DNA of 64,000 nt from Chaunax sp. Z400 (lineage: Eukaryota > Chordata > Actinopteri > Lophiiformes > Chaunacidae). Below, piece after piece: positions 25,256-38,200 of the stretch. The first letter of the stretch is position 1. The number at the start of each line of letters is the position of its first letter. Location: the NCBI GenBank assembly GCA_037577475.1, contig CM075195.1, positions 28,713,899 to 28,777,898 on the forward strand. The letters are read 5' to 3'. The notes under the pieces are model-generated. The model made no database searches, had not been told where the DNA came from, and was given only the letters and a program-made list of their open reading frames with translations. The position numbers and the translations under genes are program-made.

Positions 25256-26640
25256 AATCCCAGCCTCACAATCTGAAACTTATACCACTGTCTAAACAAT
25301 TCTGTCTAGAGTCTAACCAATCATTGTCTCCAGCTCCAAGTCCCTCCCATGTTACAAATTAAGATTTCTGGCTTTTTGTATTTTATGGCTATTTAACACA
25401 CTAGTAAAAAAAAAAGTTTTCACATCAGTTTAATCCCTCATCCAGATGTCCATTTTTCACCAAATTAATATGTTAAAATCTTCACTGTAACTCAGTTAAG
25501 GATCTTCCAATGCATAGAAACAGCATTTTCTTCTTTTTATGGTCAATCATTCTAATTCTTGTTGATTAATTCTGCTAATCTCGTCACTCAGTAAATTTGA
25601 GGAGGAAATAAATGCACCTTTTTTTTTTTTTACTGTAAGCCAGCAATGGATAGTAGTAAATTTGTCTGAAGTAGTGTAGAGTGACAGGATAGCTTAGCGA
25701 CGTGTAGCAGCAGTAGATTTTGGCCCCGCTGAGCCCTGCATTGGATGAAGGGTTACTGTTTACACTGGAGGAGCTTCTATTACACACACATAAATAATGG
25801 ATTCAGTTTTTGACCAACAATTGCAGGACTGAGTGTCGGAGGCGATTTGCCTTCCTGACCTAAGAATGTATAAAAGAGCTCATTCACACACTAAGACACA
25901 CTTTGATATAAGACCTTTAATCGTCCGTAAACTCAGAAGGACTTTGAACAACAAATGCTCAGCGCTGTCCCAGTCCTCTCCAGCATATGGTGTTCATGAT
26001 GCTCTTTATCTTAGTTGTTTTACCTGCTGCTAGTCTGACCCAGTTTTAGGCACTGCTGTTTTTTAAGCTGTGGAGAAAGGAACTATTTACAAAAGATTAA
26101 ATATGGCGACCTATGTGGACAGAGGGGAGAAGACACATTTCACAGTAGCTTACTAGTGTTTTGGCTCACATGCTCTCAACACTGCATCTGGGTAGCAATT
26201 ATTTTAGTGTTTTAATGTGTGATGCCAACATGTGCTCTGCATGTTCATTAGGCTGTAAAAGTCTTCAGATCCAGACAGCCTCTGATTCAGAATGACATCA
26301 TGACAGGTGGTGTGTTTGAGGTGGTTCACTTTTGAGAATGGAACTTTTTCATAAAACTTTAAAGGTTTAAAAAGGGAAATTTCTAAAGTTGTGCTGGACA
26401 GAATGGCTGAATATGATGATGTGGTTTGTCACTTACTGAAAACACGTTGACCAAAAATAAGAGAACAGATGTTGCTTTGTTTTCTGCTGAGTGTTTGTAT
26501 CTCACCCCCTTTATCCTTCCAGTTCACTTTGTGCATAATCCTCTGGCAGAACAAAACAATCTTTTTTCAGAATAAAACGGCTTTAAAAGTGTTTGTAAGA
26601 CACTGTTTTGATACACAATAAAGTTGTCTTAAGTATTTTT
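25256..26640 (+). other. flna: flna 3' UTR with two poly(A) signals
   Basis: About 1.4 kb after the flna stop with no coding structure. AATAAA occurs at 26571-26576 and again at 26617-26622; the second is followed by a T/GT-rich stretch (TTGTCTTAAGTATTTTTCTG), a plausible downstream element, so cleavage near 26640 is likely. Exact 3' ends are inferred. Confidence 0.7.
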
Positions 26641-27689
26641 CTGTCAATTAAATGGTGTTTTTTGTGTCTTTAAAGTTGTCTGCTTTACACTGACTGAATT
26701 AATAAGTTAGGATTCTAAATCATGACCAATACAAATCATGCATTTAATTGAAATGTATTGATATTCTAACAGGGACCTGTGTTGAGATTTCAGTTCTTTA
26801 CTCTTTGTCACAGAGCTTTTATCTAAATGTGAATTCAACTGATTAATTGTCTCACCATCAGCTTGGACGTAATGTTAAGTATTCATGCACTCTGCATTAA
26901 TGGAGTCACCCTCACTGGAAAACTCCCACTGACTGACTTTCTACCTCCAGAGGCCGCTGCAGAAGAAGGAATCTTCTAACCACAGCTTTATGTGCAGCTT
27001 TAACACTCTTACCACATGATCACATTCTAAAGACCAAACTTTAAACAGACTGGACTAAATCGTGTATTGTCACTAAGACATTTTTGATAAGAATGACATG
27101 AGTTTGTAGTAAATTCTATTGGTTTCAGTTGGAGTAGCAGGCTAGTAATATTTTTTCCAGTTTTACTTACACTAAAACCAAGAGAGAAAATACCTATCAA
27201 AGATATGAAGACTTTTCTTGTTTGTCCATGTGGCCTAGTGTTTCAAAGAAATGTCTCATTCTTGAACTGGTGAGTTTGATTAAAAATAAAACATCTTCTA
27301 TAAATGAATCCCACAGAGCCTGAATCCTGAAATGTTTCACATACAGTAGCATTCAGAAAATAACCCACAGGACTCAGTGTGAGTCTATAGTCTGGATTTC
27401 TGTAGAAATGTGTGTGTTGGATAAATTAAGCATCACATTGAGACACTAGGAGAAACAGGGAGACCCGGAAATGTAAGTATCTAAACTGAATTCAGCCATA
27501 ATCAGTTTTATTATTCACTGCCTCCTTTATGTGTGAATGGATCAGACTAGGAGGCATTTCATTAACTTCTTTGCTTTCGTCTATCTTGTGCCGGGACTGG
27601 ACCATATGTCTTTAATACATAAGTACAGAATAAAAACCACAGACCGATACAACTGACTGAACTGGTTGTATCGGTAGGTGTGCCGAGTA
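26641..27689. other. flna-emd intergenic spacer
   Basis: About 1 kb between the flna poly(A) signal and the emd 5' exon region. AT-rich; no ORF, repeat or RNA gene could be supported. Confidence 0.5.
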
Positions 27690-28171
27690 ACGCCCCCAGA
27701 TGTTGCCAAAATTCACACCCACTTTGCTGCTGTCCTGCTCAGTCCTGCCTTGCTGTGAGACGTTCAAACCCCGGACTCTTTAGTCCTTTTCAAAGGTAAG
27801 AAAAGAGGCGACGGTACCTTCATTTTACCTTGAAACCAGCAAATAGACTGCTTCATTTGTTTAATCGCTCGCCTATTGCTCGCGCGAGATTGTTAAAAAA
27901 AAAAACCTCGTTAAAAATAGTTTTAAAATAGAATCATAGATATACAGCAATAAAAGTGTTGCAACGTATCACAAATAATTGAATTATTCAGTTCAAATGC
28001 TGCTTTTACACGTTCCGTTTCTCCTCTAGTTGTGGATTGTAGCCTGGCGGCTAACAGACGTCACAGTCTCCTCCCGTTTCTCCTCTAGTTGTGGATTGTA
28101 GCTTGGCGGCTAACAGACGTCACAGTCTCCTCCCGTTTCTCTGTCTGAACCGACCAGTTGTTTCTCTGCAG
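27690..28171 (+). promoter_or_regulatory. emd: emd promoter / non-coding first exon and leader intron
   Basis: A probable untranslated exon ends at 27795 (CAAAG|GTAAGA). Its intron ends at TTTCTCTGCAG (28171), directly before the emd ATG. The exon start is unknown; sequence from about 27690 is less AT-rich than the spacer. Within the leader intron a 58-bp segment (TCTAGTTGTGGATTGTAGC... GTCACAGTCTCCTCCCGTTTC) is tandemly duplicated at about 28017-28133 with a single C/T difference, right up to the acceptor region. Confidence 0.55.
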
Positions 28172-31100
28172 ATGTCGCTCAGTGAGAAAAGTGATGAGGA
28201 GATCAGCGAGTTGCTCGCTGAGTATGACATCAAACATGGACCCATAGTCGGTAAGAAGAATGCTCATTGATTACGTCATTCTGGGCTCGTACCCATCCAT
28301 CATGTTGAAACAGTGAAGAGTGAGAACTGTAATCATACTGTAATCATGGTTCAGTTCTCAAAACTCTAAACACAAACTGTAAAACAGTTCACTACTTTGT
28401 CAAAACTACACAAATCTCCTGCAAAATGAAACACAGCCCTCAAAACCATGTTCTCTCTTCTCAGAACTGATTCTTTCCACCAAAACAACACACAGCTATC
28501 ATATGTTTAAGTCTTACAGAGCATCAAATACACACTGATGTGATAAATTCTAAACACTACCATCAAAAGTGTTCATGTATGTTTTGGCTTCATGAGGAAA
28601 TGTTTCCTTTTCCTCCTTTTGGTGAAGTGTAGGGTTATTTACAGTATTACATGTATATATGCAACACAAACGTTTCCTTTTCCTCCTTTTGGTGAAGTGT
28701 AGGGTTATTTACAGTATTACATGTATATATGCAACACAAACGTTTCCTTTTCCTCCTTTTGGTGAAGTGTAGGGTTATTTACAGTATTACATGTATATAT
28801 GCAACACAAACGTTTCCTTTTCCTCCTTTTGGTGAAGTGTAGGTTTATTTACAGTATTACATGTATATATGCAACACAAATGTTTCCTTTTCCTCCTTTT
28901 GGTGAAGTGTAGGGTTATTTACAGTATTACATGTATATATGCAACACAAACGTTTCCTTTTCCTCCTTTTGGTGAAGTGTAGGGTTATTTACAGTATTAC
29001 ATGTATATATGCAACACAAACGTTTCCTTTTCCTCCTTTTGGTGAAGTGTAGGTTTATTTACAGTATTACATGTATATATGCAACACAAATGTTTCCTTT
29101 TCCTCCTTTTGGTGAAGTGTAGGGTTTATTTACAGTATTACATGTATATATGCAACACAAACGTTTCCTTTTCCTCCTTTTGGTGAAGTGTAGGGTTATT
29201 TACAGTATTACATGTATATATGCAACACAAACGTTTCCTTTTCCTCCTTTTGGTGAAGTGTAGGTTTATTTACAGTATTACATGTATATATGCAACACAA
29301 ATGTTTCCTTTTCCTCCTTTTGGTGAAGTGTAGGTTTATTTACAGTATTACATGTATATATGCAACACAAACGTTTCCTTTTCCTCCTTTTGGTGAAGTG
29401 TAGGGTTTATTTACAGTATTACATGTATATATGCAACACAAACGTTTCCTTTTCCTCCTTTTGGTGAAGTGTAGGGTTATTTACAGTATTACATGTATAT
29501 ATGCAACACAAACGTTTCCTTTTCCTCCTTTTGGTGAAGTGTAGGTTTATTTACAGTATTACATGTATATATGCAACACAAACGTTTCCTTTTCCTCCTT
29601 TTGGTGAAGTGTAGGGTTATTTACAGTATTACATGTATATATGCAACACAAACGTTTCCTTTTCCTCCTTTTGGTGAAGTGTAGGTTTATTTACAGTATT
29701 ACATGTATATAAGCAACACAAACGTTTCCTTTTCCTCCTTTTGGTGAAGTGTAGGTTTATTTACAGTATTACATGTATATATGCAACACAAACGTTTCCT
29801 ATTTTAAGTAGTGTGTAGTAAAACTCAGTGATTTCACCATGAAAGTACAACGAGAAACACGACAAAGGTAACAAAAGAAATATTTATTCTTTACTGCAAC
29901 ACAAAGTGTTCTCTTCTTCTTCCTCTCTCTCTTCCTCTCTCTTCTTCTTCATCTCTCTCTTCCTCTCTCTCTTCTTCTTCATCTCTCTCTTCCTCTTCCT
30001 CTCTCTCTTCTTCTTCATCTCTCTCTTCCTCTCTCTCTTCTTCTTCATCTCTCTCTTCCTCTTCCTCTCTCTCTTCTTCTTCCTCTCTCTCTTCCTCTCT
30101 CTCTTCTTCCTCTCTCTCTTCTTCTTCATCTCTCTCTTCCTCTTTCTTCCTCTCTCTTCCTCTTCCTCTCTCTCTTCTTCTTCCTCTCTCTCTTCCTCTC
30201 TCTCTTCTTCCTCTCTCTCTTCTTCTTCCTCTCTCTCTCCATCTCTCTCTTCCTCTTCCTCTCTCTCTTCTTCTTCATCTCTCTCTTCCTCTCTCTCTTC
30301 TTCTTCCTCTCTCTCTTCCTCTCTTCTTCTTCCTCTCTCTCTTCCTCTTCCTCTCTCTCTTCTTCTTCCTCTCTCTCTTCCTCTCTCTCTTCCTCTCTTC
30401 TTCTTCCTCTCTCTTCTTCTTCCTCTCTCTTCTTCTTCCTCTCTCTCTTCCTCTTCCTCTCTCTCTTCTTCTTCCTCTCTCTCTTCCTCTTCCTCTCGCT
30501 CTTCTTCCTCTCTCTCTTCTTCCTCTCTCTCTTCTTCTTCCTCTCTCTCTTCCTCTTCCTCTCTCTCTTCCTCTCTCTACTTCTTTCTCTCTCTCTTCTT
30601 CTTCATCTCTCTCTTCTTCTTCCTCTCGCTCTTCTTCCTCTCTCTCTTCTTCCTCTCTCTCTTCTTCTTCCTCTCTCTCTTCCTCTTCCTCTCTCTCTTC
30701 CTCTCTCTACTTCTTTCTCTCTCTCTTCTTCTTCATCTCTCTCTTCCTCTTCCTCTCTCTTCCTCTCTCTTCTTCTTCATCTCTCTCTTCCTCTTCCTCT
30801 CTCTCTTCTTCTTCATCTCTCTCTTCTTCTTCATCTCTCTTCTTCTTCATCTCGCTCTTCCTCTTCCTCTCTCTCTTCTTCTTCATCTCTCTCTTCTTCT
30901 TCATCTCTCTCTTCTTCTTCATCTCTCTCTTCTTCTTCATCTCGCTCTTCTTCTTCATCTCTCTCTTCTTCTTCCTCTCTCTCTTCTTCCTCTCTCTTCC
31001 TCTTCCTCTCTCTTCCTCTTCCTCTCTGTTCCTCTTCCTCTCTCTCTTCTTCTTCCTCTCTCTCTTCCTCTCTCTCTTCCTCTCTCTCTTCCTCTCTCTT

Positions 31101-32202
31101 CCTCTTCCTCTCTCTCTTCCTCTTCCTCTCTCTCTTCTTCTTCCTCTCTCTCTTCCTCTTCCTCTCTCTGTTCCTCTTCCTCTCTCTCTTCTTCTTCCTC
31201 TCTCTCTTCCTCTTCCTCTCTCTCTTCCTCTTCCTCTCTCTCTTCTTCTTTCTCTCTCTCTTCCTCTTCCTCTCTCTGTTCCTCTTCCTCTCTCTCTTCT
31301 TCTTCCTCTCTCTCTTCCTCTTCCTCTCTCTCTTCCTCTTCCTCTCTCTCTTCCCCTCTCTCTCTCTCTTCCTCTCTCTCTTCCCCTCTCTCTCTCTTCC
31401 TCTTCCTCTCTCTCTTTCTCTCTCTCTTCCTCTTCCTCTCTCTCTTCTTCTTCCTCTCTCTTCCTCTTCCTCTCTCTCTTCTTCCTCTCTCTCTTCCTCT
31501 CTCTGTTCCTCTTCCTCTCTCTCTTCCTCTCTCTCTTCCTCTCTCTCTCTCTTCCTCTCTCTCTCTCTTCCTCTCTCTCTTCCTCTCTCTTCCTCTTCCT
31601 CTCTCTCTTCTTCTTCCTCTCTCTCTTCCTCTTCCTCTCTCTCTTCTTCTTCCTCTCTCTCTTCTTCTTCCTCTCTCTCTTCCTCTCTCTCTTCCTCTCT
31701 CTCTCTCTTCCCCCCTCTCTCTCTCTCTTCTTCTTCCTCTGTGTTCTTGCTGCTCCATCTTCTTGTCTAACACCTGTATAAGTCACCTGAGGCCTCTTTT
31801 ATACTCTGACACATGACTGAAGTGTTCTTCCAGCTGCACAGGTGTATCATGAGTGAGACTAATTGGTAATCAGGGTGATGCATTCTGGAGGTCAGTGTTT
31901 CTATGTGAACAAAGAGAGTTAGAGTTTAGCAGTTTGAAGTCATGTTGTTGATACATGAACTGAAAGTTTTCAGAATTGTGTCCATAGTTCCAGGTTTTGG
32001 GGAATAACTGTAAAAGGGAGTGAACAGGCTGTGTGTAGAAGGGCTGTGTCTCCGGCATGTCAAAGTCCAACATGGCAAACTCAGTCTAACTGGTTAAGAA
32101 GTACAGTATGACAATCAACAAGATTATCCCAATTTCTCTCAACTACAGAGGGGATTCTCTCACAGTCCTGAGAGCCTGGGATGGGCTGACTTTTCACCAG
32201 AG

Positions 32203-32280
<78 letters not shown>

Positions 32281-35200
32281 TATACACATATATATACACA
32301 TACAGTATATATTTCTATAAATGTATATATATAAATATATTACACACTTCCATACACGTGTACTATGTACATATGTACATATGTCACAGGTGGATGTGGA
32401 TGATAAGACGATGAGTTGTGTAATAAATAATACTGAGTAGTGTTGTGGTGCTTTCAGAGGGAGCAACAGTCTCATATTGTGTTGTTGAAGATGAAACCCA
32501 AAGTCCTTCAAATACACAGATGTTGTACACAGGTCTTATCTTTATATTTGTTATTTATTGTGGTTTTAGGATATTGAAGCACTGATAATGTGATTTTGTG
32601 ACCATAGACTCAACTCGAAAACTGTATGAGAAGAAGCTTGAACAGGCCATGGAGAATGCTCCAGTGAAACCCTCGTCTGATAAGACCTACTACAGAGAGG
32701 AAGGTAGGACTCTTCTTACACTGCTGGCCTGCAGATGTGTTGCTTGACTGTTCCTTTGTGAGTCTATATATCCTACAGTGTTATCTGAACCACATAATGT
32801 GGTCTTTGATGCCTGAGTTGGTTCTGACTACTGAACTAAGAGTAATATTTATTTCAACCCTGAATCATCCTTATTGCGTTGCTCATTTTTGAATGTTAAA
32901 ATCTCAGCTCTGAAGCATCAAACAGCACAAATAATAGAAGAGTTGTTCTTACATGGCATTGATGACCAATTATAAATTTAGACATGTATGTAAACGAACC
33001 ACAAGCTTCCTCATCGGGAGCTTTCCTTCGTTAACCTGCCGTCTGGTGTTCATTCTCTGTGAATGTTTCATTACCTCTGACAACAGAGTTTATGTTTGTC
33101 TTTTTGAGATAGACATATTTTGGATTTGTTCATGGATTCCTCAACAAATGTCTAGAATGACACTCTAATACACCAGATCTGGATCCCAGCCAAAAGTCCT
33201 AAACTAAATCTGACTCACTTGGATATATTTCCTAAACTGTAGGATACGAGTCTAAACCCCATCCTCTCAGCTGGTAGTTGTGTTTTTTGCGTGTTCAACA
33301 TCGTAAATACATGTAGTCATGATTTGTGGATTATTGCCTTAGAATTTAGAGAAAATGTCTGAAATGGCATATCTTGGAATGTTAAGGAAAGTCAAAAAAT
33401 TCCTGGATCCACACTAAAATGTAATGGATTCTTTTTTATATATGTCCCATCCTTCCTCCAGGTTTAGAGGAAAACATTGTGGTAGTTTTTGCTTAATTAG
33501 GGAAAATATCAAAAAATGCAATGTTGAAAAAAAGGAAATCCTGGATCCAGATCTACACCAGAATTCAGCCCAACCCCTCCCCAATGTTTCAGGAAATTGA
33601 AATTTGTTTTGTTGCTTTTCAGGTAATTGTGCTGATAAACAAAGTAGAATAGAAGTCAGTAGAGCATATACCTCTGTTTAAGTCAAACAGTCCTCTACCT
33701 GTCTGTTGAATCTGCCTGACCCGACTCCACCACAAAGTTTTGAGGAAATCGGTGCTGTGGCTTTTACGTAATTAGGGGAGATGTTGAAAACCATGCTTTA
33801 CAAGCAAGGTTAAAGAAAGTGGATTCAATTTCCTTGATCCATCCCTTTATCTGCATTCCACCTACATTGAACTGGGTTTTCCTGGTCCATGCCTCATGCT
33901 TCCACCAAGTTTCATGGAAATCCATTCAGTGGTTTTAATTGTGTTAAACCAACCAACCAATGGACATGACTAATATTTTTGGTGTATGATTTTTACATCT
34001 GCCAAGGAAGTTGCTTTCGACTATGTCCATATGTCTGTTGTTGTTTTCAGCAGGATTATGCAAAAACTGCTGAACAGATTTCCATGAAACGTGGTGGGAG
34101 GATGGGCCAGAATAGATCCCATTACATGTTGATGTGGATCTGGATGAAGAGATGGATCCAGTTTTTTTCTTTTTTCTTTTTTCAGCATTGTGATTTGACA
34201 CTTTCTGTCACAGGCAGTAATGAATGGGCATGGATCTTAATGAAAAAGAACCAGCCATATTTAGGGGGTTGGTATCTGTGAGTGTGTGCAGTTTGGTCTA
34301 AATCAAAATCCTTCTGTAAAGATATTTAATTTAAATGTAAAGAATTATTTTTGATGTGAATAAATATTGAATTGTATTATAGTTGTTTTAGTCTTTGATA
34401 ATGTCTCTGATGAACATTCATGAGAAGCTTATTCCCTATTTGCCCCACTGTGTAAACCAATAGATTCAATAGACGTATGTTAAAGAGGTCCAAAGTGTGC
34501 TAATGTGTTCGTTTTTCTTCACAGAGGAGGAAATCACCTTCATCACGTACCAGAGTCCGGTGAGTCCAGATTGTCTACTCATCTCTGTGTTTGTGTCAAA
34601 TTGTTTTACTCTGCAACTGTTAATTATCTCACAATTGATCCTGCTTTAATTTTCATAGGTTAGACATGAGGTGTATGGGGACATGTGAGTACAATGTTAA
34701 CACACATGAAGCAATGCAAGATATTGCACTGGATGGATGGATGGATGGATGGATGCATTAATGGATGGATGGATGGATGGATGCATTAATGGATGGATGG
34801 ATGGATGGATGCATGGATGGATGCATAGATGGATGGATGGATGGATGCATAGATGGATGGATGGATGGATGCATAGATGGATGGATGGATGGATGGATGC
34901 ATGGATGGATGCATGGATGGATGATGGATGGATGCATGGATGGATGCATGGATGATGGATGGATGGATGGATGGATATATTTCACTCATGTAAAATGCAA
35001 TGCAGTGTAAACATCAATATAGTTAAGTCCTGCATTTAAAGTCTAATTAAACATTTTCAACAGGACTAGATGAATATTTTGACCTGTTCTTCATTTAATT
35101 TATTTTAAGAAATGTTAAAAATGTCTTCAATCTTAAAGTTGAAACCAGACGGAGTAAGACAAGAAAGGTTGAAGTCCCTTTTAGTGAGTGTTAACCAATC

Positions 35201-38200
35201 AAATAGTTTTTATTTCCCTTATAGCAACAAGAAAGGCGCTATAAGTAAAATCCATTTCCCATTTATCTTCTCTTAACCACTGTCCCATGTTCTGCAGCAA
35301 AAAAGTTAAACACTATTTATCTCCATTACTTTCCAGCCATGCACAATATGCTTCAAAACAGCCCAGCATCAGACTTACAGGGCAGTCCTTCATGTTCACC
35401 CAAATCAACAGTGGCTTGGTTCATTTAGATATTTAGTCTTCAGTAAATACCTGGATAAACTAAAAATGGTGTTGATGGAAAGTTTTGCAACCATGAAGGT
35501 AAAATGCAACAGGCCGTCCCAAAAAAAGTCTGCAGCCATATGCTAGTGGCGTGCAACATTAGCATGTTAGTATGCTCATAGTTACAAGGTTGGCATGCTG
35601 AGGTTAAGCCAATGTTCACCATGCTAGGCTGTGTTCATTATAACTCTTTATAATAACTATGATGTCATATTGAGTATGTAGTGCATTTCAACTGCATAAT
35701 TTGTGGGTTTTACAAATGCTTGGATGTAACTAGATTAGCAGGATTTTCTGAGAATGCACATACTCGAGCTTCTCAAAATGCATTGTCTTTTAGGCCTTTT
35801 GGTGCCAGCTGGCTTCATCAGGGGTGCTGCAAAGAATATTCTGATGTTGAATTAATGTAGAATTAATTAAAATTCCAAAAGACAAAACTTATAATGAAAA
35901 TGCAGATCATTACACGCCTCACATGACCCTTTCCCCATGTCATAACATTAACGTATGACTCAGCTTTACTGGTCACCTGGTGCATGGTCAACCCATGACT
36001 ACATAATACTACCTGCTGGTTTCATTTACTCCTGATGCATTTTGAGAGTGTTGTGTGAAGCACAAAGACTAATATTTAACAGTTTTTGAAAAGAAAGGCT
36101 TCAGAAACGTCATCATCGAGAGGTAGCTTAGCAGTGAGGGGGGTAGAGGCCAGCAGCAGAACAAAGACAGTACGATGACAGGTGCTAATCCTATGGTTTC
36201 ATCTTTACCAGGGATCCATCATGCTCTCTCCCTATGTGCCTGGTATGTGATATGAATTTGTCAAACCAAAGCAATGGTTCTAAGCAAACTGAAAAAAGTC
36301 AACTGACAACACAACAATGTTGACTTTGGGGCAGACAGTTCAAGCACCACTCTGTAGTTTCTTTTGCAATTTTGATTTTCTATTTCATTATTAGCTCCTC
36401 GGTGCCGGCCAGGTAGCTAGCTAATAAGCAGGTCAACTGTTAGCTAGCGGTTGTACAGACCCTTCTTTTCCCACAATCACACAGACCAACACAGCCAGCA
36501 GATTACTTCAGCAGAATTTCTATCAGCTGTATCTCTGTATTTATTCTGTTTATTGTCCATTATTATTAAACTGAAGCTGCTTAAGGTCAAATTTATGAAA
36601 TAACATATATAACCAGAGACAAATCTTCCTCCTCCTGCAGCCTCTTCTTACTAACAATTACCTCCTCAGCTCAGCAGCCTCCTCTTCCTACAGTATTTTA
36701 ATTCATTTATTTTTAGTCAAACATGAATAGCAAACAATAGCCTTTACCGTACTTAAAATTGTCTCAAAATTCTTATGCGTGAAAGAGGTAATGTTGATTT
36801 AGATTCATGAAAAACAGTTTTCATATAAAGATAGCTGGAACATGGATGTATTAATCATATCAGTAATCCATACAGTCATGTGATGCAGACAAGACGTATC
36901 GCTTAATTTTAGTTCAGTGTAAACTGTCTGCTGGTCATGAGATACTTTACTGTTTGTTTAGCAGGCAGTAGGCAGTACACATGGATTCAGTATGCAGTAC
37001 ACATGGATTCAGTATGCAGTACACATGGATTCAGTATGCAGTACACATGGATTCAGTATGCAGTACACTGGATTCAGTATGCAGTAGGCAGTACACATGG
37101 ATTCAGTATGCAGTAGGCAGTACACATGGATTCATTATGCAGTAGGCAGTACACATGGATTCAGTATGCAGTACACATGGATTCAGTATGCAGTACACTG
37201 GCTTCAGTATGCAGTAGGCAGTACACATGGATTCATTATGCAGTAGGCAGTACACATGGATTCAGTATGCATTAGGCAGTACACATGGATTCAGTATGCA
37301 GTACACATGGATTCAGTATGCAGTACACTGGATTCAGTATGCAGTAGGCAGTACACATGGATTCAGTATGCAGTACACATGGATTCAGTATGCAGTACAC
37401 TGGATTCAGTATGCAGTAGGCAGTACACATGGATTCAGTATGCAGTAGGCAGTACACATGGATTCAGTATGCAGTACACTGGATTCAGTATGCAGTAGGG
37501 AGTACACATGGATTCAGTATGCAGTAGGCAGTACACATGGTTTCATTATGCAGTAAGCAGTACACATGGATTGATTATGCAGTAGGCAGTACACATGGAT
37601 TCATTATGCAGTAGGCAGTACACATGGATTCAGTTGCAGTACACATGGATTCAGTATGCATTAGGCAGTACACATGGATTCAGCAGGCAGTACACATGGA
37701 TTCATTATGAAGTAGGAAGTACACATGGATTCATTATGCAGTACACATGGATTCATTATGCAGTAGGCAGTACACATGGATTCATTATGCAGTAGGAAGT
37801 ACTCATGGATTCATTATGAAGTAGGAAGTACACATGGATTCATTATGCAGTAGGAAGTACTCATGGATTCATTATGAAGTAGGAAGTACACATGGATTCA
37901 TTATGCAGTAGACATGGATTCATTATGCAGTAGGCAGTACACATGGATTCATTATGCAGTAGGCAGTACACATGGATTCATTATGCAGTACACATGGATT
38001 CATTATGCAGTAGGCAGTACACATGGATTCATTATGCAGTAGGAAGTACTCATGGATTCATTATGAAGTAGGAAGTACACATGGATTCATTATGCAGTAG
38101 ACATGGATTCATTATGCAGTAGGCAGTACACATGGATTCATTATGCAGTAGGCAGTACACATGGATTCATTATGCAGTACACATGGATTCATTATGCAGT

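Noticed and set aside
29906..31816. 636-codon Leu/Ser/Phe frame and Arg/Glu frames on the other strand
   Set aside because: Compositional frames over a polypyrimidine tract inside an emd intron.
34731..34977. Repetitive Trp/Met/Asp and His/Pro/Ser frames
   Set aside because: GGAT microsatellite.
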